Shown here: positions 1-11,429 of the stretch, in pieces
Layout: each line of letters begins with the position of its first letter
How positions within the stretch are numbered: position 1 is the stretch's first letter
From: Hymenolepis diminuta
Taxonomy: Eukaryota; Platyhelminthes; Cestoda; Cyclophyllidea; Hymenolepididae
Length of the DNA: 64,000 nucleotides
Reading direction: 5' to 3'
NCBI GenBank assembly: GCA_900708905.1
Contig: CAADRB010000004.1
Coordinates: 4,316,180-4,380,179, forward strand
The notes under the pieces: model-generated
What the model saw: only the letters and a program-made list of their open reading frames with translations
Databases searched by the model: none
Told to the model about the DNA's origin: nothing
Program-made: the position numbers and the translations under genes

Positions 1-1215
1 TTTGCTAGTTCTGGTGTCATATAAGTGTTATTAAAACAGTCTCTGCTCATTCGCGATGAGGGATTATGTTCGTTCCCAGTCTTATATTACGACTTCAATT
101 GTGGTACTTGAATGAAGATGTGGATGCATGGAATATTCGTGTCTTGAATAGTCTTTAATTATAGCTATATAGCTTGTCAGATAAGCTTAAACGAATAGCT
201 CTTACCTCTACCTTTTTTATGCTTTCCCAGGTTTCTTTTATTACTTTTGTTGTACATTTACGCCAATTTAATGAATGCCTAAAACTGTTTTATTTGCAAA
301 AATAACTCGAAAGTTGTACGTGGTGTCCCATCGGTTAACTATTTGTGGTTAATCTTTCAGTATAATTTCTAAAGAAATAGTGGTTTTGTTCTTATACGCT
401 CTTTCATTTCCCTTCACTACAGCAAACCACCTTCCGCAACTTGGGCCTTAATAGAGCCTTTTGCGGTGTTACAGGTCATTTCAACCAGGATAACCTTCAT
501 CGCGTAAGAATTTTTCCCCCTTCACTAGCAAGATCTTAAGAGAATCTCCAAATATACGCCGTAGCCTATCAATGGAACTGAGAGGTTATTCGACGGAATA
601 GCAGCGCTCGACATTAGTTTAATTTTCATGAATGTTTTTGAATTAATTTTTTTGTCTCAATTAAGTTGTATAAGGTACAGATTCCTAACATATTATTGAC
701 GACGGTTCATGTCAAGGGAACGAGTTGGAGGAGTTTTGTAATAACGCTTTTCCTAGAGGAAGGAGGGAATAAAATGGGGAAATTTTAGTCATGGGAACGG
801 GTTTTTTTTTGTTGATATTTGGCATCACTACATTCCAATGAGACTAAAATGTAGACTATAAAAATGATTGTTTGCATTCATGTAATCCTCAGTTTCACAA
901 ATCGGTTATAATTTTGATTTTCAATACTGTAGAGTGGTTTAGTTGGTGCCAGTTTTAATTTGCGTTAATTTCATCTCCTAACTAGAGTCATTTTTCACGT
1001 TTGTGTTGCATATAAAATTTTATGGAAGCTGGTATATCCTCCAGCATGGGTTTTTAACAAAATTGCTCCCTATTTTTATTACAGCTTGGATTCCATGATC
1101 GTACGTAAGTTTGAAATCTAGGGTCCAAATGGTTTATGTCTTGAGAATATAGCCTGGATTAGTTATTGTTCCGCTTATTGTTCTTATTTTGATGGAACTT
1201 CTTTTCTCGACTTAG
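1..1215. other. Non-coding stretch upstream of the Q/A-rich exons
   Basis: AT-rich sequence with no convincing open frame on either strand. The first recognisable exon at 1216 begins with a 3' splice site (pyrimidine-rich, ending ttag), so this stretch is most likely an intron of the same gene, whose earlier exons lie to the left of the window. That is inferred from the splice site. Confidence 0.5.
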
Positions 1216-4200
1216 TTACTTCAAATGATGGCGTTGCAGCAACAACAGCAACAAAATGCAGCACTTTTAATGGCGGCTCAACAAGCTAATCCCATCCATA
1301 CTGCTCAACAGGCCGCCCTTCTGCTCGCAGCCCAACAAAATCAACACCAAGCTGCTATTACGGACCCTTCTGCTTTGCTTGCAGCTCAAGTCCAGCAACA
1401 GGCTCAGGCACAACAACAGGCTTTGCTTCAAAGACAGGTCAGTTCCCATCCCCGCCTCTTAATACTCCCTCCCTTTGTCCATTTGGTGTGTTAAATGATT
1501 ACCCATCTCTGTGTCTCTTTACCTTTGCATAATCTCTCGGTAACCATTTAGGTGCTACCTGTCGCTCAATGCGTTTTTACTTGATGTGGGTCTTTTATTT
1601 ATACTCTATATCCGCGCAAGCTGTTAGTCTGTCTCTCCCGCTAATCTTTCCCCTTCAACATAATTTTCATAGTCAATCGTTTTTGTTCCTGTCTCTCTCC
1701 CCGCTTAATTAACTAACTAACTTATAGCTAGTTGACTAGTTTTGCGTTTCTAATGCTCTCTCACTTAAATTTGCTATTTTAGATGGAGCCAGTAGTTTAA
1801 GAGTGTATGTAATTATCCCTCAACGCTTTTATTTTTGTTGCATGCGCTTTTTACTTGTGGTATGTTCTGCTCGCATGAAGTTGTGTGAGTCTTATCAGTG
1901 TGTGTGTGATTGTTTTCGCCTCACATATGTTCGGAGCTTAATCCAAACCGAACCCTCAATCATTCCTTTATTTTATTTCATTATTTCTGTTATCTCTTTT
2001 TGCTCTCGCGGTGTGTACCTAGGAAACCGAACTGCACAAGCTCGGTAAGCTATGGTGAATTTAGACCATGTGTTTTCGCTATCTCTCATGGTTCTTTTTT
2101 CTCTCCCTTTGTAATGTGCTTCTAGGGTATTAAGCATGTTAGTTCTTTATCTCCTTTTCGTTTGAGAATGATTCAGTCCCCCCTCCCTGCATGATTCACC
2201 AGCGCACTGCTTTTTCCCCGTCGATTCATCCCATTTTTAGTATCTTTCTTCAGTAGCTTTGTGGAATTTCCTTCCTCATGTAACAATCCCTCTCCCTAGC
2301 GCTCGTATTTTGTATGTGTACGTATGTTTAACTGTGCTCATAATTCATTCCCTTATTGCAACCTTTTAGTCACTTCCTCCCGTTGACAGTTTCCAGGTAA
2401 TGGTCTAGTTTGTCACTTTCCCCCCTCCCCCCTCCCTCGGTATATGTTTATTACTCCCCCTCTCCCCTATTTTTGTTCGCATTTCGTTTTTCGCTTATTC
2501 GAACCTATTCACTATCATTAAACACCGGATTCTCGGTACCTATCTCAAAGTTGTTTGCACTTTTTCTCGATTAATCAATTAAACACGATTACTTCTAACA
2601 AGCACTGTGAGTAGAATTATGAGGTAAGTTTAAAAGGACGCGAATGCTAGCTAAATAAACAACGCCGCATGGTCTTATCGATCCCCTTTTAGGCTTTTCC
2701 TCAGATTTACATACCCCTTTCTTCCTTTCTGTCTTTCTTATGCGTGCGTGCGAGCAAGTGTCTAGGCAACGTGTACTCTCCTCGTAACTCCTTCGCAATG
2801 TTTCTTTTACACCATTACTACGACTTTCCCCCCCGATGTGTCTAGAGCGGTTCGGGTCTTTCCTAACGCTTCTCCCTCTTGCCTCTAGATTTTGAATGCG
2901 GCGGCCTTACAGCAACAGCAATTGCTTCAAATGCGGCTGTATGCGTCTTCAGCTGCGGCGGCTGCTGGTAACCAAGCTGTTGCGCAAACTCTTCCAGCCA
3001 GTACATCGGCAGCAGGTGGTCAACAACAGTCTTTTGTTAACGGTGGGGTCGCAGCGAACACAACTACGTCAACTACTGCAAATGAGGCTTCAACAACGTC
3101 TAATGATGCAGTGAACACCAATCCATTGATGGCTGCGGTTGTGGCGGCTCAAAGGAACCAGGCTATTAACCAAGAGCAGGCTCAACAACAATTGAATGCT
3201 GCTGCAATGGTTGGTGCTGCTGCCGCTGCTGCTGCTGCTGTAAGTGCTTATTTGATGATCGTTTATAATTCTTCTATAGCAAAAAGCGTTTTCTTGAATA
3301 GATGAGAGGCAACTTATTGATTGAGCAAGAAGTTTTGCGTTTAACTGAACTATTACTATCCAGGTCTAATGTTGATTTCAGGTTTAAATATATAACACTT
3401 GTAACAAACAACCTAGTGGTAAATATTCCCAACTTGTAAAATCCGGAATGGATTAGTGGAAATGTGAGAAAGTTATTATTCTGTCAAAAATTCATCATTG
3501 GCTGTTACGTTTAGCTTTGTAAAGTAAAACAATTGCCAAACATAATATCTTAGATTTTTTGAAATTCACATTTCTTGTTTGCGTGCTTACTACTAAGTCT
3601 TTCTGTTGACCTGCAGTTTTTTAGGTCATTGAACCTGGTTAACCGAGGCTTAAGGTGAAATATTTTATGTGCGCAACTTCGTTTTATTCCGCGAATTTTC
3701 GTTAAAATCGAAGTCTCATTTTAATTGTGGCTAACGGATTAGCCTTTAATTGCAGCTAATTTGCATTGTGGTTTACATTGCAAGGTCGCTATTTTACTTA
3801 ACCTTCTCACGCAGCAAGATTTTTCACCTACTTGCCGATCGAACTGCCTCAATGTTTAATCCAATATTGTAGAAATTTGTTCTGAGGAATTACTGCAATC
3901 TAAAGTTCGTTTGCCGTTACCCATGATTTATGGGTTGGGGAAATACGATTTACATATTCTTTTACGAGAATACTGTTAGCCACTTGGGGTATAGAATTTA
4001 TAGACCAATTTTACCGTATTCGATCTGTGAGGTCTAGTTTTCGATTGATCTACATTAGAAAGGTAAACGCAATACTCTTGCCCGTTTGTACAATTGAAAT
4101 ATTTATTGTTTTGCTAATGATGTGAACCTCGATAATTTCGAATGTCACTATCTGCATATTTCGAATTTTATGAATGTGGTTTAAGTCATCTCCTATAAGA

Positions 4201-4682
4201 ACTTCATATTTTATACGTGAAAATCTTAGTCTTAAACTCGTCTAGCCTAGAACAGTCTAAATCTACTTACCTTTGAGGGAAGTGCCTTCAATCTATTTTA
4301 CCTGTAGATAATGGGTAGCCCAACCATGTTTCTGAAGATATTAGGATTTTGTCTTATTTGAACCAAGTAGTAAGATTGAGCGAAATTTAAATTTCATTGC
4401 AAGGGTGATTGGTTATCTTATTATTATTCTTTTCAGGCGAATCCTGCAGCAATGGCTCTTACTCAGCGACAACAGCAAAATCAGAACTTGTTGACTCTCC
4501 AAGCGGCTGCCGTAGCGCAAGCGCAGCATCAAGCCGGCCTCCTCAATCCCGCCGTTCAGCAGCAACTCGCTGCCGTTTACCAACAACAGCAACAGCAACA
4601 GCAGCAGGCCCAAAATCAACAGGCTCTTGCCCAGGCCCTCATTTTCGCTGCGCAACAAAATCGCGGACTTCCGCGTCCTTAA
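1216..4682 (+). CDS. Gln/Ala-rich low-complexity protein, 3' exons
   Basis: Three exons are supported: 1216-1437, 2889-3239 and 4437-4682, ending in TAA. The donors are CAG|gtcagt and GCT|gtaagt; the acceptors end in ctctag and tttcag. The frame stays open throughout and both visible introns are phase 0. The 272 encoded residues are dominated by Gln and Ala, with a Ser/Thr/Asn-rich stretch in the middle exon, a run of eight Ala at that exon's end and nine consecutive Gln in the last exon (about 4579-4605). The C-terminus ends RGLPRP. No folded domain is visible, so the function cannot be read from this part. Such tails are common in RNA-binding proteins and transcriptional co-regulators (muscleblind-like or similar), but that is only a suggestion. 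The 5' exons are outside the window. Several other frames of these CAG/GCT-rich exons are also open; the chosen frame is fixed by splice phase and by the Q/A composition shared by all three exons. Confidence 0.75.
1438..2888 (+). other. Pyrimidine-rich intron of the Q/A-rich gene
   Basis: A 1,451-nt intron between two phase-0 exons. Its sense strand is conspicuously rich in C and T, with repeated tctctc, cccctcccccctccc and similar tracts (for example 2418-2440), unlike the AT-rich intergenic DNA elsewhere. Short ORFs on both strands inside it look like by-products of this composition. The tracts could bind polypyrimidine-tract proteins and influence splicing of the flanking low-complexity exons, which is an inference. 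Confidence 0.6.
3240..4436 (+). other. Second intron of the Q/A-rich gene
   Basis: A 1,197-nt AT-rich GT-AG intron starting gtaagt and ending ttcttttcag. No conserved element, RNA gene or internal exon was recognised in it. Confidence 0.65.
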
Positions 4683-7600
4683 TCCGCACTCTCTCCCCCT
4701 CCTTTACTGTCTTTCTATCGCTCTTGTGTAGCCTTTTTGTCTGTACATATATTACTACTACTACTACTACTGGGTTTCCTTGGCTTATGCCATTCATTTA
4801 TTGTGATCCCGGTTAGTTTGTTTATTCTTCCGTTCTCAGGACTGAGAGAAAGGAAACTACTACTATCATCATTATCTCATTCCTTTGGCATCCTTGTGTA
4901 GTGAATACAAATTGGTATAAACATGTGTGGTTCATGACATTTTTGAGAAAGGGTACTGACTATGGTATAATCTAACTTAATCGGCAAAAGTATATGTAAA
5001 GCGATGAAGAGGTTCGGACAGAATTCCTAATTAGTGGGAGTGATCTTGAAGTTAACTGAGACAGAGGAGAGATTGGGTGCCGTAGCATCGAGATGAATAG
5101 AGGTTTTCTAGCTCAGGAGCGGCTGGTTGACAGAACAACTTTTTGGTCAAATTAGTTGATTCAAACGAGCGGCAATTTTTGCGTGTTGGCCTTGCGGGAT
5201 CGGAGCGAGTAATTAGCAGTTTATTTAGAGGCTAACATGAGCTTTCGCTAAAGGAGCTATGTAGGAAATTCTGGTGTCCTTGTTCAAGTTGAGTTTTGAA
5301 AATGAAACACTTCGATAGTCTCGGAAATCATTAATGAATCGGTATTTTGTATTGCCTGCTTGTATCAAAGTCGCAAATGTCAATTTACACCAGCTAAGCT
5401 CACCGCAACTGAGAAGGTGGGACCTTAAAATTTGCAGAATCTGAGATGCAAGCTTATATCTGGTGTCAAACCCTTTAGACCTCGACTGCAACGTATGCAA
5501 TACTAAATGTGGTGACGAATGCGTGAAGATAACTATTCAGGAAAGTTGTCCCTTAATTTTGACTTGAAAACGAACTTCCAACAGAAATTTACTTCTTAAA
5601 TTAGTTTTCAAAGTGGTACCAATCACGTTTCTAGCTCCTGAGAGAAGTCCAATTTCCGATAATGAGGTCACCGTATTTACCTTACCTTAAGTGGCCTTGA
5701 TTTCAAGAAAAGTCCAAAAATTTGTGGTATCCCACCCACATTTTTTCTCATGTGTTATGCACTGTCACGATTGTCATGGTGATTTCTTATTGGGTGCTCA
5801 ATGAAAGAATTAAGTACGCAAAAACAGTCAAATTCGCTCAGCATAATGCTATTTGGGTCTCCTTACCAAAACACCGTTTTCACAAAGGCTGTGCTGATGA
5901 TTATCCCATGTTCTAGATTGTCTTGTCTTTCCTATTCCTCATGTTTGTTAAATTACCATTGTCTTTCACTCAGCTCGTGGTCTTCTGATTTGAAAAAGGC
6001 CTTTGTTCCCTGTTAGGCCTTAGAAAAATCATTAATTTTGTAAGAGATATCTCCTAGTCAAGCTTTATCGGTCTTCTAAAGTTGTTCTGGCGAGGGAATC
6101 TAGTGTTAAATTAAATTCGATTAAATTGTTGATTTAGCCTTAGGTTGCCAGTTTGATTATAAGGAATTTATAGTTTTTAAAGAAAATGTCAAGACTGAGA
6201 TTTGACAGTTCTGGCTATAAAGACTTCGTAAATATCCTTATCGTGCAAAGGAAATCTTATCTTGAGGTATTTAGGAATTTCAGATTAAAATATTCAGAAG
6301 CTAGGTCTGGATGACAAAATTTAATACCACTAACGAGAATTTCGATATAGTGTATTTCAGAATCCATTTCTTATTTGTGCAGAATTGCAAAATTTTATAA
6401 AATAAAGTGTAAGTATTATAGTCTCATAAAGGTATACTGGAAATAAAGTATGAAATTCTATAAGGAGATTTAATTTTTTTAGTAATATTATATTATGAAT
6501 TCCAGTTGAGATAGGACGGTTAAGGAACAGTACTTTCCCTTGAAATACTAAAGTTTAGCTTTCGGTGTAACAATTAATTCGAATTAATTCACCAAATATT
6601 GAAGATGGCGTCCAAAATGCGATACCTAACCACCTTACTCCTTTGCAAAATTTGAAATTTGTAGGGTTGGCATTGCCGTAATCAGTTCTTGTTAGAATGC
6701 CGGATGAAATATTTTCGAATCTTTAGCCATTGTACATTGGATTATTGATTATCAGAAATGAAATCTCAATATTGGTGTTAACGGGGAAAGCCAATCATTC
6801 CCCGCATATCCCGACTATAAATGCAAGTTTACTTTCTCAATTAAAGCATTCCATGGTTTTGAGCTACAGGTCCTCTCCGTCAGTTATTTGTAACAATAGC
6901 ATGCCCGTAACGTTTTTGTTCTATCGGAAAGTTTCACAATATATAAAGAAATCAGTCAAATCATTCGTATTGTCAGATTAGGCCGAAGGTGAAATAGAAA
7001 CCATATTAATTTATTATAAAAAAAACTAGAAATTTGTATCTCTCATTGTTGAATGCTGCGAATAGCATTTGCATACCCTCGGCTGACAAATGTGACGTAG
7101 GTATTTGCGATTTCTTACATTTTCGAATTGGTGAAGACTGATTATTATAATTGGGAAACATTTTCGTCTATGGTACTTTATGCAACAGCAATTTATAAAC
7201 CTTCCCCCTATTCTGCTTTTTAAATCAAGATATTGCTATGTTTAGCCTCCAAATTGGCGAACGATTTCCATTAACTTTGCTTGGAGTCACCAATTAACTT
7301 TTGGCGTACGTATTTCGTGAAAACATAACATCGTTATGATGTTAATTTTACGGTTCATATCTGAATACAAATGTTTGTAATAATCTAACATTTATAACAG
7401 GTATCCTATTTCTAAAGGTATGAGATTGCTTTAAAACTGGTTAAAGAAATGTGCTTCTAATGAACAAATAGGAGGTTCCAAATTTTTTCCCGATGAAAAT
7501 CAGTCAGTTGATGATTAAAATTAGGTTTTATATGTTATTTAATCGTCTGCTATAAAGAGAAAAATTAAACCCTTAGATATTTAAGTATAGCGCTAAAGCG

Positions 7601-10600
7601 GACCACCATCCACTTTGAAAGAAGAGAAATTTGTGATTGCTTTTCCAGGTATCCCCATAAATACGATCGGATTGAATATAATTGAAAAACAATAACTATC
7701 CATTTTATTAATGCTGGCAATTAGCTTTTAGCGACAGTTTCAGCAAATATGTGTTAATACTGTTTACATTTGATTACCTGCACAAGAAGTAGGTAAGTCA
7801 GCGATTTCGTACTGTTTACACAGTTGCTCCAAAGTCGACTAAATTATTCATATAATTTGACCTTATAAATCCAAGAGAAAATAAAAAATCAGTCGCAAAA
7901 ATACATGTCCGCATTTACTCTAGCATCCAGTAAACAATGATTTAAATTTAAATTTTAAATTTTACATTCTCATCAGAATGTGAAATTTCATGGTATTTTT
8001 TCGGTGTGTATTTGAATGGAAAAAATGCATAAAAGCAATACATCAAAAGCGGTTGTGAGATGCAATGGTATTGGAGCGACCTGAATTTGAAATGGCTCTC
8101 TTCTTCCCGACGTCGATCTATTTAGAATTTTTATATTACTCAAATCGGTCCTATGTTAAGCAGTAATCTTGATTCCCCTATCCAATTTTACTAGTTTTCT
8201 ACCTCTTTCACTTTGTCCCGCGTACGACTCATCTCAGTCTTAAACCAGTCTGTCTATTTTCCATTACCTTCTACCACCCGTGTTTTGAGTTTTACTCTTC
8301 CACTTAGTGTTTTGGAAGGCTGACCTTAAAACCCACACCTTTCTCCTGCCATTCCCTAATGACATTGCAAGAAGAAATAGTAATTATTCTCTCCCGCTTC
8401 CAATATTCCTATAAATAAAAATGTGACCTCCTTCTTTATTTCACCACTGATAAAAGACATTTTGTAATTGTCCATTTGTTTAAGCTCATACCGATTGAGA
8501 TTGAGTTTCGTTTGTGCACGCGTGTTTAACATATTGTGCCTTGTGTTCTGCTCTGAATTAGTGGCCTCTACGTTAAGTTGCTATCTTACCGAATTTTCTA
8601 GAATACCTCCGGGACTTCTTATTTGTTGCGTTATTACGGGAACCATTTGATGCTCCTTTAATTCAGACGCTTTCACATGACTGAAACTTGTTTAAATTTT
8701 CTGCACGGACAAAGGGCACGAGCACTAATAATACTATTCAGTACATAATGCACTTTCATACTGTCTTCACTATACTTCTATAATATTAGCCAGTCCAACG
8801 TATTCAAACATTCATCTGCCCAACCATAAGTATCGACTTTCAAAATACTTCAGTTAGTTAATAACAAGGTAAAATAGGGATATTTCCCAGTCACTACTTA
8901 TCATAATGTATGCTTTAAGTTTATTATAAAAAGCAATAACCTTCAGTGGGCACAGCTTATGAAGCTCTGCAAACTTAAAATGCTGCTATTTCAATTCTGC
9001 TATGTTAAGACTGTAAGCTGTTGAATAACATTTTGCCTTCTCAACCTTTAAAAGCAAAAATGAATTGAAGTGACCAGACTGTGAAGGATGAATCCCATCC
9101 TCTCCAATAATATCTATCTAACGTCATCGCCAATTACCAAAATTTAATTATTTTGTCCACATAGTGATGCGTGAAATTGTTAACCTTATTGTGACCTCAG
9201 GCTCGAGTTGGATAAACATCGTCTGTCCTCAAATGACTCATCCTCATTGATCGGAAAAGTTAACTAAGCGTACCTCGGATAATAGTTGCAGAGACACCAC
9301 TGAGTCGGCTATATTGGGAACCAGTCCTGTCCACACTGCTCCTTCCTTTTCCTACAATCCTCCCGTCCAATTAAAGCACACATAAAATTACCTCCTCACG
9401 CGCGTCCTCATCCAAGTGATGAATATAAATAGCCTTTCGACACACACACACACACACGCACGGAGAGACTGTTGCTTGTCAAATAAATCTTCCTTTGTTC
9501 CCTCCCTTAATCAATTCTCTCTTCCCCTTGGGAGTCTGTACAGCAGTTTGTTCAATACATCCTGGTCTGATCAATTCTTGGTGTTCCACTTCATTACTGT
9601 TAGTCGTTACTCTAACTGCAACAGCTGCCCCTTTTTGATTAAAAACTGGTCAATACGCGATGGAGATCGTGGAAAAAAATTTGCTTCAATCTGTGGATGA
9701 ATCGTGAAATTTAAATTCTGGACCACGAATTACCGATTTAGTAAATATCTAACAATCCCAATCCAAAAATCAAATGAAGTAAGACTCTTTGATACCTTGA
9801 CGTTGCTCTCGGTATCTTTTGAATCCCCTCCCCTTTACCATTTACTTGGCATTCTGTTAGTCGAATTCAGTTGCTCCCTGCAATTGGTAATCATAATTTT
9901 TTCCTATTAGTGTAAGCAATAATAGTTATAAAATGACTTTTAATTAATACCTTACTAAGAATAATTTTAATTATCACTTTTATTTATACAATCAATTAGA
10001 AATTCAGTTCAAAATACTTTGATTAATAAGTATCCATGGCGTCTCTACTATTGGAAAAGTTCTGCTAATTATAACATCAAATTACGTCTTATTTTGTATA
10101 AGAAATAAGATTTAGATTGAGAAGGTTTAAATATCTCTCAGGATTCCGTTTTACTAAATCAAATTTGGAATTTTAAATAAGCTCGAGTGAATAACGTGAT
10201 AAATTCAGGGAATATCCATTTTCCCTTTTAATGGCCTCACCTGTTTATTTCTTGTGAAAATATGTGGTTAATTACCTTATACTACCTATTAGATATAAGT
10301 AGCAATGTTTATTCAAACAATCCAACTTTAAATGCTCAAGCTCAGTAGGCCCATTGTACCTCTAGCTATTTTATAACCATTTCCAAGCTTTTTAGACCGT
10401 AAGTTTTTCGTTCACTTCCGACTTACCACAATTAGGAGGAAGAATTAAATCGGAAGATACTGTTTTTGAACGTTTCATCCCTATCGGGATTCAAATGAGC
10501 CCAAATCCTTTTTTCTTGTCATGTGTGTTACTTCGTAGTTGAAGCCTTTAAAAAATAGCTAGTTTTCGGAATATTCAGAGCCATCATATTTCTTTCGCAC

Positions 10601-10992
10601 TTGAGAAATGAAGCGCCTCTCATGCTTCCTTTCTGCTCTGTCGATAGTTTTAAACATCTCTCTATTGGAACATCAGCTTTTTTATTTTATTTGGAAAAGG
10701 GCCTTGTTTAACTTCTTTCATTTTAAAAGGCTTCACTTATTTTTCTAATTATGATTAGCCGTGGTATAAAATAACCACAGAAATCAGACAGCATTCCTGG
10801 ATAAAGTAAAACTCCTCGCATTTTGAATGATAATAGATTTTATCATATAATCTTTCTCCTGTTGAAAATGGAATCTATTTTGAGACATCTGCCCTATTCC
10901 GCCAAAATAAAATAAACTTTATTTTTATAAAACGCTCTTGCAAGGATTGATATCCCTATAAAAATAACAAAAAAAGATATTAAAAAACAGAT
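4683..10992. other. Intergenic region, about 6.3 kb
   Basis: AT-rich DNA between the stop codon of the Q/A-rich gene and the 3' end of the dynein light chain gene. It begins with the 3' UTR of the Q/A-rich gene, including an (ACT)n run near 4752; no AATAAA was found close to that stop. The scattered 60-95 codon ORFs have no recognisable similarity and no splice sites that join them. A short (AC)9 run lies at 9440-9457. No gene is supported. Confidence 0.6.
9440..9457. repeat. (AC)9 microsatellite
   Basis: Perfect dinucleotide run, followed by one imperfect unit. Confidence 0.9.
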
Positions 10993-10998
10993 TTTATT
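10993..10998 (-). terminator. Poly(A) signal AATAAA of the dynein light chain gene
   Basis: AATAAA on the minus strand, 22 nt beyond the stop codon at 11021-11023. It predicts a very short 3' UTR. Confidence 0.75.
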
Positions 10999-11020
10999 AC
11001 AATTGGCAAATGCAAAACAT

Positions 11021-11365
11021 TCAGCCAGATTTATAAAGTAGGATTGCGACCTGACCCATGTAGAAGTAAATAAAATGCCTTGCTTCGTGTGTTACATAAC
11101 TGTAATTAAAAAAATAAGCCGATTGATAAGACTCAAAGACTAGGACATGTCTGCTATAAAAAGACTGCTACCTTCCAAAGTTGCGACCAACAATGCAATG
11201 CCAAGTGGGTCCGAACTCCTTGTCGAAGGCCTTCTTGACCTGAGCGGCGATGTCCTTTTCAATAGAGAACTGGTCCATGGCCTCCTTGGCAACGTCCACA
11301 GCCTTCTGCTGCATACTATCCGACATATCCGCATTCTTGACAATGGCTTTGCTAGCACTGCTCAT
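11021..11365 (-). CDS. DYNLL: Dynein light chain, LC8 type
   Basis: Two exons, 11172-11365 and 11021-11099 (complement), are joined across a 72-nt GT-AG intron that splits a Ser codon (AG|T). The product has 90 residues, against 89 for human LC8. Hallmarks are present in order: VIKNADM-like ([13 protein letters not shown]), the helix containing [21 protein letters not shown], the very strongly conserved [15 protein letters not shown] core, then RHFIYFY and a C-terminus ending LLYKSG. LC8 is a homodimeric hub that binds short TQT-like motifs; it is a subunit of cytoplasmic and axonemal dynein and of many non-motor complexes. The start at 11365 is preferred over an in-frame ATG at 11401 because it gives the family length and because a TATA box at 11416-11421 would place transcription initiation downstream of 11401. 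A divergent MSSASK N-terminus suggests a member of the expanded flatworm LC8 family; this is an inference. Confidence 0.95.
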
Positions 11366-11415
11366 GTTTGTGCGAAAAAGAATAAAAGGTCGCGCTTTCA
11401 CTATGCACGACTGAT

Positions 11416-11421
11416 TTTATA
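11416..11421 (-). promoter_or_regulatory. TATA box of the dynein light chain gene
   Basis: TATAAA on the minus strand, about 50 nt before the chosen ATG. It is flanked by the inverted 6-mers ACTGAT and ATCAGT, forming a near-palindrome at about 11410-11427. Position and sequence fit a core promoter with a short leader. Confidence 0.6.
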
Positions 11422-11429
11422 ATCAGTAG

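Noticed and set aside
5225..5500. 91-codon minus-strand ORF in the first intergenic region
   Set aside because: No motif, no promoter and no splice partners; consistent with chance in 6 kb of DNA.
9416..9700. 94-codon ORF through the AC repeat
   Set aside because: Its His-Thr run is merely the translated microsatellite and the rest lacks any motif.
11366..11401. Upstream ATG extending the dynein light chain by 12 residues
   Set aside because: It exceeds the family length and lies within about 15-20 nt of the TATA box, so it is probably not transcribed.
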